Below, piece by piece: positions 55,181-64,000 of a DNA stretch of 64,000 nucleotides; the first letter of the stretch is position 1; the number at the start of each line of letters is the position of its first letter. This stretch comes from Symbiodinium natans (lineage: Eukaryota; Sar; Dinophyceae; Suessiales; Symbiodiniaceae). The notes beneath the pieces are model-generated. The model worked only from the letters and a program-made list of their open reading frames with translations, was not told where the DNA came from and searched no databases. The translations under genes and the position numbers were made by a program. The DNA lies in NCBI GenBank assembly GCA_905221605.1, contig CAJNDS010002271.1:439001-503000 (forward strand). Direction: 5' to 3'.

Positions 55181-56780
55181 CGGAAGGTAAACCTGCCGTA
55201 ACAAAGCGGCGCTCTCTCTTTCTTATTGTACGACATGGTAAGCGGAATGTGCTTTGTTTATTTGAAGAGATGGCGAGATAAATCTCCGGCACGAGCACTT
55301 TTTGAAGGAAACGACGTGGCAAGAAAAGTTTCCGTCGCGAGCACTTCTGCAAGGAAAGCCGGCTGTAACAAAGTGGGGGCGCTGGTTCCTGCACGACATG
55401 GCCACAGAGCACTTCTGTGAGGAAAACCTGCCATTTCCGGCGCGAGCACTTCTGCAAAGAAAACCTCCCGTAACAAAGCGGCGCTTGCTTTTTCCCGATA
55501 CGACATGGCAAGGACAATTCCCGGCACGAGCACTTCTAGAAGCCAAACCTGCCGCATCAAAGGCGTTTTTCCTTATACGCCCGGCAAGAAAAATTTCCGG
55601 CACGAGCACCTCTGGAAGGAAAACCTGCCGTAACAAAGTGGCACTTTTGTTCGCGAAACGACATGGCAGAAATGCCCGGAGTGAGCACTTCTGGAAGGAA
55701 AACCTGCCACAACAAAGTGGCCTTTCTGTTCCCCTATGCTACATGGCAAGATGAACTTCCGGTGCGAGCACTTTGGAAGGAAAATTGCGCTTGTGATGGA
55801 AAGATATATGTCCGGGCAAGATAAATCTCCAGCGCGAGCACTTTTTGAAGGACACTTGCGGAACCTGCGGTAACAAAGAGGCGCTGGTTTTTCCCTAGAC
55901 GAGGTGGCACTTCTGCAAGGAAAACCTGCTGTAACAAAGTGGTGCCTCTTTTCCCTGCACGACATTGCCACATAAATTTCCGGCGCGAGCACTTCTGCCA
56001 GGAAAACCTGCCGTAACAAAGTGGCCTTTCTGTCTCCCCTCTACGGCATGGCAAGATACAATTCCGGCGCAAGCACTTCTGGAAGGAAATCCTGCCGTAA
56101 CAACATGGCGCATTTTTACCCTATACATCCCTCTGCGACGTGGCAAGATAGATCTTGGGCGCGAGCCCCTATACGGCATGGCAAGACACATTTCCGGCGC
56201 GAGCACTTCTGCGAAGAAAACCGGCCGTAACAAAGCGGCGCTTGTTTTTCCCTATACGACATGGCAAGAAAAACTCCCGGCGTGAGCACTTCTAGAAGCT
56301 ACACCTGCCGCATCAGAGTTTCGTTGTTTCTGGAAGGAAAACCTGCCGTAACAAAGTGGCACTTTTGTTCGCGAAACGACATGGCAGAAATTCCCGGAGT
56401 GAGCACTTCTGGAAGGAAAACCTGCCACAACAAAGTGGCCTTTCTGTTCCCCTATGCTACATGGCAAGATGAACTTCCGGTGCGAGCACTTCTGGAAGGA
56501 AAACCTGCCGTAGCGAATTGGCGCTTTTGATGGCAAGATATATGTCCGGCGCGACAACATCTCCTTCCGTAACTTGAGTGGCACGATTTCTCCCTGAGTG
56601 ACATGGCAGGAAAAAACTCCGGCGCAAGCACTTCTGAAAGGAAAACCTGCCGTAACAAAGCGGCGCTTTCTTTCTCGTTTTTCGACATGGCAAGATAAAT
56701 TTCCGGCGCGAGCACTCTTGGAAGGAGAACACACCGTAACAAAGTGGCGCTTTTTCCTTTTGGCACATTCATCATCCGTT
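55180..56780. repeat. 80-100-bp repeat field (GAGCACTTCTGGAAGGAAAA...GCCGTAACAAAG)
   Basis: About 15-18 imperfect units of the order CATGGCAAGA, TTTCCGGCGCGAGCACTTCT, GGAAGGAAAACCTGCCGTAA, CAAAGTGGCGCTTTT follow one another. Frames are open on both strands over several units (up to 184 codons). The variable units and lack of unique spacers exclude a CRISPR array. Confidence 0.88.
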
Positions 56781-57030
56781 CGTTTCAACAACACATCCCC
56801 ACACACACCTCCGGAGCTACGCAGCTAATTTGTTGTTTCTAAGATTTGGGGTCGATACGGTAGACTGATCTACAGTTCGAGAGGGAAGGTCTGGAGGGGG
56901 TGTGGCTGTGGAAACTGACAGGAGTCTATGTGAGGGCGGTGGTACAGGTAGGGATAGGTCTATGCATAGGAGAAGCCAACATCTCTAGTCGGCAAGTCAC
57001 CTCGTCGAAACCCATGTCGTGCGATGTAGA
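55824..57030. repeat. segmental duplication, copy A (1.2 kb)
   Basis: Matches 57,781-58,987 at a constant offset of 1,957 bp with few substitutions. It includes most of the 80-100-bp repeat field and a unique tail (AAGATTTGGGGTCGATACGG at 56,841 and 58,798). Confidence 0.9.
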
Positions 57031-57043
57031 CGCCAGCTGCTCC

Positions 57044-57170
57044 TGCCCATGCAGCACATGCTCCTGGCGCCCGAACGTTGTTGCACACAAACGTGTAACC
57101 ACAAACCGGTTCTGCATGACCCGACAGGCAAGAGTACTTAGCACTTCTCATATGCTGCCTCTAGTCGGCA
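57044..57170. repeat. inverted repeat, left arm
   Basis: About 125 bp beginning CCCATGCAGCACATGCTCCT and ending GCCTCTAGTCGGCAAG. Its reverse complement is found at 59,383-59,508 with a modest number of differences. Confidence 0.85.
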
Positions 57171-57780
57171 AGTCAACGCCAGCTGCTCCAGCCCCTGCAA
57201 GGGCCCCTGGTGCCCGAACGTAGTTGCACAGAAACGCGTAGCCGCAATGTGGTTCTGCATGACGTGAAGACAGCATTACTTAGCACTGCTTCATGTTGTG
57301 TCTCCAGTCGGCAAGTAGCCTCTTCGAAACCCAGTGCTCCTGGCGCCCGAACATGGTTGCACAGCGACGTGAAGCCACAAACCGGTTCTGCCTGGGGATG
57401 TGGAGCCGAAGCCCTCATCACTGACCCTTTGCAATGACCCTTCACAGTGAACAAAGCACTTTAACAGGTTTTGGTCCCCACCCTGAAGCCAACAGGCCAG
57501 GCAGTGGAACGAAGAGCACTTAAAGGAAAGTCGACCTACCGTAACAGAGTAGCGCTTTGCTTTTCGTGTGACACGGCAAGACAATGTGTGCGAGCACGTC
57601 TGGAAGGAAAGCTCCTCGCAACAAAGTGGCCTTGCTGTTTCCTGCAGGGCATGGCAAGAGAAATTGCCTGCCCGAGCATTTGTAGAAGGCAAACCTGCCG
57701 TAACAAAACAGCGCTCTTTCTTTTGTTGCACGAAATGTTAAGCTGCATGTGCTTTGTTTATTTGAAGAGATGACAAGATA

Positions 57781-58987
57781 AATCTCCAGCGCGAGCACTT
57801 TTTGAAGGACACTTGCGGAACCTGCGGTAACAAAGAGGCGCTGGTTTTTCCCTAGACGAGGTGGCACTTCTGCAAGGAAAACCTGCTGTAACAAAGTGGT
57901 GCCTCTTTTCCCTGCACGACATTGCCACATAAATTTCCGGCGCGAGCACTTCTGCCAGGAAAACCTGCCGTAACAAAGTGGCCTTTCTGTCTCCCCTCTA
58001 CGGCATGGCAAGATACAATTCCGGCGCAAGCACTTCTGGAAGGAAATCCTGCCGTAACAACATGGCGCATTTTTACCCTATACATCCCTCTACAACGTGG
58101 CAAGATAGATCTTCGGCGCGAGCCCCTATACGGCATGGCAAGACACATTTCCGGCGCGAGCACTGCTGCGAAGAAAACCGGCCGTAACAAAGCGGCGCTT
58201 GTTTTTCCCTATACGACATGGCAAGAAAAACTCCCGGCGTGAGCACTTCTAGAAGCTACACCTGCCGCATCAGAGTTTCGTTGTTTCTGAAAGGAAAACC
58301 TGCCGTAACAAAGTGGCACTTTTGTTCGCGAAACGACATGGCAGAAATTCCCGGAGTGAGCACTTCTGGAAGGAAAACCTGCCACAACAAAGTGGCCTTT
58401 CTGTTCCCCTATGCTGCATGGCAAGATGAACTTCCGGTGCGAGCACTTCTGGAAGGAAAACCTGCCGTAGCGAATTGGCGCTTTTGATGGCAAGATATAT
58501 GTCCGGCGCGACAACATCTCCTTCCGTAACTTGAGTGGCACGATTTCTCCCTGAGTGACATGGCAGGAAAAAACTCTGGCGCAAGCACTTCTGAAAGGAA
58601 AACCTGCCGTAACAAAGCGGCGCTTTCTTTCTCGTTTTTCGACATGGCAAGATAAATTTCCGGCGCGAGCACTCTTGGAAGGAGAACACACCGCAACAAA
58701 GTGGCGCTTTTTCCTTTTGGCACATTCATCATCCGTTCGTTTCAACAACACATCCCCACACACACCTCCGGAGCTACGCAGCTAATTTGTTGTTTCTAAG
58801 ATTTGGGGTCGATACGGTAGACTGATCTACAGTTCGAGAGGGAAGGTCTGGAGGGGGTGTGGCTTTGGAAACTGACAGGAGTCTATGTTAGGGCGGTGGT
58901 ACAGGTAGGGATAGGTCTATGCATACGAGAAGCCAACATCTCTAGTCGGCAAGTCACCTCGTCAAAACCCATGTCGCGCGATGTAGA
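57781..58987. repeat. segmental duplication, copy B (1.2 kb)
   Basis: Second copy of 55,824-57,030. The 750 bp between the copies contains other members of the same repeat field and three CTAGTCGGCAAGT-type blocks, so the event was probably a tandem duplication of a 1,957-bp unit, the second copy being incomplete. Confidence 0.9.
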
Positions 58988-59382
58988 CCCGTCTAGTCAA
59001 CACTGCACCCCGTCGAAGCCCATGTCTTCGAAGCGTCTCTGCCATCAGTCCTTACCGTCCGTAACATGAGGCTCTGGATTGGGAGCGGCCGCCCCTGGCA
59101 CAGGACGCGATGTCTGATTTTGCAATGTCTTGGGAGAAATTTAGTTTCGTTAAAGCTGCGCAGAGGCTTTGGCGCATCCTTTCGCGTTCGGTTCCGCATG
59201 CTCGCCAGGACCGGGAGGAGATGTCAGCCTCAGCCCCAGTTCCGTTCTCAATTTCGCAAAAACCTTGTGGCTACACGTTTCTGTGCAGCAATGTTCGGGC
59301 GCCGTGTGCCGCCGTGTGCTGCATGGGCAGGAGCAGCTGGCGTCCACTCTGCGGCGAGTCGGCTTCGACGAGGTGGAGCCTT

Positions 59383-59508
59383 GCCGACTAGAGGCAAAAT
59401 ATGAGAAGTGCTAAGTACTCTTGTCTTTCGGGTCAGAACCGGTTTGCGGTTACACGATTTTGTGCAACAACGTTCGGGCACCAGGAGCATGTGCTGCATG
59501 GGCAGGGG
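59383..59508. repeat. inverted repeat, right arm
   Basis: Begins CTTGCCGACTAGAGGCAAAA and ends AGCATGTGCTGCATGGGCAG, the reverse complement of 57,044-57,170. A related, more diverged block lies at about 59,265-59,375. Confidence 0.85.
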
Positions 59509-62500
59509 GGTTTGTGGTAAATTCGTAGTCGACAAGTCGACAACACGCCCAAAGGTTTTCGACTGTCGGTTCGCAGGATCCAAGCCCGTTGGCATCCGAG
59601 CAAGTGGCTGGGGCTCTGAGTGGAGCAGTCGGGGCCCTAGAACCTTAGAGGACAGGAGCTCTCGTGTGCTTGTCATGCGCTGTTGTGGAGATGTCGTCTT
59701 GGTTTTCATGCGGCTGTCTTCTCACTTTCAACTTGAGGTGGACCGATGCTCCGCAATGAATTGCATTTTGAGTTGATAAACACCGTCGCGAACGCAAAGT
59801 TGTGATGTTCGCATAACATGCTTCTGTCGAAGTTGTGGCAGCGCCATGGAAAGCCCCGCCTTGCTAGGTCGTGAGGGACGCAACTCCAAGTCCTACTCGA
59901 GAATGTGCGGCCCATAGCGATTGAGGGGTTGACTCAGAAGCCTTGTTTCCGCTCGAACGTAGTTCAGGGCAACCATCTGCTCCTGCCGGCACGGCCCTTG
60001 CGCGTACCGCTGCGGCAGGTGGGATGTTGTCGTTGGTTCATCTTCTCGAAGCTCTTGTTGCCATTCATGCGCAAGCTATACAGAACAACCAGAGCCCGTG
60101 ATTTCGTTCGTGCTGCTACTATAGCAAGGATGCAGCAAAGTCTCAAACGGATCGCGACAGAAAGATCAGTGCTTCAATATTTTCGTAGTCGTTATTGGAT
60201 CGTGGTGGGTTTGCACGGCCAGAAATTACGGAGCCAAGCTCGTGACGTGCCTTCTCGGCCGGCGTGTGTTGACAATGGGATTCACAATTGTGCAAGAATT
60301 CAGGCGAGACGTGCCGTCTCTTTACATATTCGCAGCAGCCCGTAGCCCGACTCATCAACTGTGCCAACGCAAATATCGGAATCGGAAGCATCGCCGGCAT
60401 CAAGAACATCTGGCGGCGCCTGGCTCTCAGCAGCTCCAGGCCCGCCCTAACCTCCAGATTGGCCATGGCGTCATGGAGAAGAGCAAACTTGCGCGCACGT
60501 GAATCAGTGTCGCTAGCGCTACTTTCACGCTGCCGGGGGCAGTTTCTTTCTTCCAATCGACGCAACCTACCCCACTAACTCGACCAAGGCAACCCTCGGC
60601 ATGCTTAGGGGTATGCTGCGGTATGCTCACAACTCCCAACTCTCACTTTTTGGAAGCGGTTTTGAGATTATTTGGGAGTCGCCCGCTACCCACCCAAGTT
60701 GCATGTACATGCAGGCAGTCTGAGGTGCGTACCTTGCGTGCGTGGGGAAGCATGCAAGTTCAGGAAATCAGTAACTTCCCGCGAAATTCCGAAATAAATT
60801 GAAACCTCTTCAGAAAACCCACTGCGGCAGACCCGGCACTCGGACCATGAACTCTGCCTGCTTCGAGAGTCCGAAATTCTAACTCCTAGCCCAGTTAGGC
60901 AAGGTGCCCAAACGTAGGAGGTGGGCACAGGAGCGCAGAGCGTTGGGACACACCTATGGGGCCATCTCAGGAACGTTTAGTCGATCCGTGACGGTCCGAG
61001 TCATAATCTCGGCGCGTGGCAGTTAAGCCAAGCTTCGTCGGGTTGCCCCGAGACAACTACCAAAGTGCATGCTTATGCGGAAAGCGCAATCACCGATGTT
61101 GATTTACCTTGGACTCGAAGCCGTTAGCGCTAATCTAGATGTGAAGGCACCAAAGTTGCCAAGAAGCTCAATAACATGAAGAAACAGAAGCTGCCGGCCG
61201 GCGGCCCAGCCAGCGACCATCTTTGGCTCTGTTGCATTGCGTTGGGTGCAGGGAGACCATCAGATGCGCATGAACCCTCTGTCCGTGGCTTAATCACCTC
61301 GCATCGATCACGCGTTGCGCTGTATGTAGCCTGCTCTTTGGTTTCGCCGCGTCTACATGCACACAGGGTTGTTTTGAGGCCGACCGTCGACTCCTTCGAC
61401 CCACCTGTGCAGCGTGCTCCTCAAGCCAGCGCCTTAGACAGCGGAAAGCATGGGACCTGGAAGCTTGTCAAGAAGCATGCATGATGTTGTAGCTGTGTCG
61501 AGGCCATCGAGGCCTCATCGTGGTGCTGCTGGTGCAACTGTCGGGGACCTGGAGCTTGCGAATCTTCGTACCTACATCATGATGACCTGTGCCAGGCGCT
61601 CGCTTGAAAATGGGGTGACTTTTTGGCTCCACAGGTCCCGCCCTTTTTTTTGTTTTTCGCTGATGGTTTTGGTTGCCTCTCTCTCTCTCTCTCCTTTTTG
61701 TTTTCCTTTCTCTTTTCTCCTGTTGGTATTTCCGCCGCTCAGGCCACTGCACCGCATGCACTCGTCAGAGCAGTGAGCTGGAGAGTCAGGGGGACAGCAC
61801 CGGGGAAAAGATGCAGTGACCTTGTGCCATTTCTTGCATTCCGTGCTCTGTTAAGCTGCAGAAGGCATTCGACTGATGGTTATGAGCTATGACGGTGATG
61901 TTGATTAGTGATGCTGCAGGCGTGGCAAGGATGGCAGCGCTTGCCCTGAGGCACCGGAGCCCAAGACTTAATTTCATATCAATGGCCTGGCCGCGTGTAA
62001 GGCATAAGACCTTGTGACGAGGATGCTTTCAGATCACAGCTACAGCCTCATGTTTTGTCCTCCAGGCTTTGTCCTCCACAATATTTGTGCTTAGTGTGGT
62101 GTTGGTGTTGGTATGCGCTGGGGTGTGCTGGGTATTTCATGCAGAGTTATTGCTGATGCATGAGCTCCTTCAGCCACGCCAGCCACTGTTGCCAAGGTCT
62201 TGCGAAGCTGGGTTGAGCTCCAGCCTCCAGGTGATGGCCCAGGTCTGCCACTGGTATCACAGCGCTTCGCAAGATTGCAGCCGATGCGCTCGTGCTTTTA
62301 TTCAGTATTCATCCTGTTGTATCCAAGTCCTCCTGCGCTCTCTGGTTGTGTGGGGCACGGATGTGGATTATACACGTGTCCTGATGCCAGATGACAGTGC
62401 AGCAGCCCAAGTTCTCACCTTCTGACTGTTGGATGCTGGTGATGGCGTTGTCAGAAGCGATGTGCCGCCACGACTGTTACTGGTGGGGTGCCACAACAAT

Positions 62501-64000
62501 GAACCTAATGCAGTCCCAGGTTATCGCGCTGAAGAGGTGTTTGACACTCGCTGTCGTGAGCCCGCCTTGAGCGACATGGATCTCCATATCCAGCAATGCC
62601 ACTCGCGCTGGCGATGCCTGCTGATGCTTGCCGAGCAGACTACCTTAGACCTGCCTTTGCCACATGCCGCATGACCACGTTGAATGACAAATCCGTCAGA
62701 ATGTTCCACGACTGGGTACCGTGGAACCTTCGACTTTTTGGACTTCTGGAGCAGGCAGCGGCTGGGCGGCCCGACAAACGCGGTCAGTGCGGCCAGTGAC
62801 TGGAGGGGCTGGCGCTTTGTTGCAAAGTTGAGAATCCCGACGCCCGGTCGTTGGGGCCCTTGCAAGAGGCGCTTGCCTCGTCGGCTTGGTGATTCGGACC
62901 CTGCCCGAGCCGAGAAGAAAGAAGCGCAAGAAGGGTAAGAACAACATTGGGGCTTTGGGTTTTGGTCCTGTTTGTTTTGGCTCAGTTCCCGTGCGCTGTT
63001 GTTCAGGTACTTGTCTTGTTTAAGGCCTTCCTTGCAGGATTCTGAACACAGCATATTCGTCAACCCCTTGTTTCTGATGATCGACCGTTCTCTTGAGAAT
63101 AAAATGCTACACTAGCGACTAGTACATAGGGTCAGGGTATGAGGTTCTCCTTATTCTCCGATGTACCCCTTCAAAAAGGATGATAGAGTTTGATCTTGAG
63201 AAACGCCCGTTTATGAACCAGTAGAAGGATTAGATTGCGCACATGGGGCAGTCCCTTTATTTGCTCGAGGCTTGTTCGCGCCTTGTTGTTCATTAGCGTT
63301 GGTTAAGTCGAATTTCCGGCGAGGTCAGAAGTCACGATTTTCTGAAGTTCCATCGTCCTCGAATTTCGCAGATTCAGTGGCCACCCGTTTTCTTAACGCT
63401 TTCTTAACTGAAAGGAGAGGCAAAGCAGAAGCAGTCCCTAACACCTCCTTAGCCCCAAGACCCCGGCAGTAAAGGAAAGGAAACCTGTATATTGGTTTTC
63501 TTGGTCTCCCTTTTTTTGGCAGAAGCCAGCTTTGCCAGCCCCAAGACTGTACCATGAAAGGAATTCAGAAATACAGTTAACCCATCTAAATATTCGTCCA
63601 TATAATAACATAATTTAATGGATTCCTTCTCTTTTAGGATATGAAATTTGTTATATTATTTGGACCTTTAGGGCTTCGCTAACTGGATAAATCTGTTGGG
63701 AATGTCTTCATTCTGATACTTGATTATTAATATTGGTTAAAGACTTGCAGGTTCAGGGTGACTTAGGTTGCCCAGCAGCGTTTCGGGCATGCTTCTTGTG
63801 AGGCAATCGTTCGGAGATTTGCACGATCCCGTGTTGAGGGTGTTCCTTGAACGGTCTGCGGTTGGGGGTTCACCAAGCACCTTCATGGTCTTTTTCGAGA
63901 TCGGCGCCTCATTGAAGCCACATGTTCCACCCACGCCCCTCATTCATTCCTGTTGGTCGTCGGGCTGAAGCAGGAGAAAGGGGGGAGGAGCAATGTGACC
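59509..64000. other. unassigned region, no supported gene
   Basis: The longest frames (59,905-60,345 plus, 146 codons; 60,143-60,565 minus, 140 codons; 62,069-62,425 plus, 118 codons with a hydrophobic start) show no domain. A CT-rich tract lies at about 61,677-61,727. The last 500 bp are AT-rich near 63,590-63,740. Short exons of a host gene could hide here, but I cannot define any. Confidence 0.35.

Noticed and set aside
55180-58780. Regularly repeated units suggesting a CRISPR array
   Set aside because: Units vary in sequence and length, abut each other without unique spacers, and the genome is eukaryotic.
60143-60565. 140- and 146-codon frames on opposite strands around 60.2 kb as genes
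   Set aside because: Neither has a domain, and they overlap each other; composition alone can explain them.

Overview
The window looks like nuclear DNA of a dinoflagellate, probably Symbiodiniaceae-like. The evidence is several divergent Ty1/copia elements with lysine/glycine-rich gag tails, a retroelement carrying a DNMT3-like cytosine methyltransferase (a configuration reported from dinoflagellates), and very dense tandem and dispersed repeats. I could not support any host gene, tRNA, rRNA or spliced-leader gene. Long open frames are common here on both strands because repeats and GC-rich DNA lack stops, so ORF length alone was not treated as evidence.

Layout. 1-5.66 kb: minisatellites and dispersed repeats. 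5.66-10.67 kb (minus): a decayed copia element, Copia-1 (upstream ORF, gag, zinc knuckle, protease, SAP-like motif, integrase, start of RT), truncated inside RT. 10.79-15.50 kb (minus): a decayed multi-domain retroelement whose order is 2OG-Fe(II) oxygenase-like domain, linker, DNMT3-like methyltransferase, unknown region, EEP/APE-type endonuclease; no RT remains. 15.73-20.94 kb (plus): Copia-2, head-to-head with the previous element, also lost within RT. 20.94-22.35 kb: no gene, then a C-rich CCCCCTTTAAG array. 22,347-30,121 (plus): Copia-3, a complete LTR retrotransposon inserted in that array, with 200/185-bp LTRs, a 5-bp target duplication, PBS, PPT, leader ORF, gag-pol, RNase H and an extra third ORF with a membrane segment and two His/Cys modules. 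It also carries more than a dozen copies of a short palindrome of the form GCGGGTAGNNCCGCC.

30.1-32.15 kb: the C-rich array resumes, interleaved with 51-bp, 136-bp and about 115-bp tandem repeats. 32.15-43.1 kb: mostly unassigned sequence, with a 276-bp tandem repeat (36.5-37.6 kb), a second LINE endonuclease fragment (38.6-39.06 kb, minus) and a TACGGGC minisatellite (39.8-40.06 kb). 43.1-45.5 kb: an 884-bp near-identical tandem duplication running into a 615-bp TGTGTC microsatellite. 51.5-54.0 kb: four copies of a 606-625-bp unit containing an integrase-like stretch. 55.2-59.5 kb: a field of 80-100-bp repeats with a 1.2-kb segmental duplication and an inverted repeat. 59.5-64 kb: no recognisable gene.

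The most notable content is the element at 10.8-15.5 kb, which appears to have joined a DNA-methylating enzyme and a 2OG oxygenase resembling nucleic-acid-modifying oxygenases to a LINE-type endonuclease, and the dispersed palindromes and third ORF of Copia-3.
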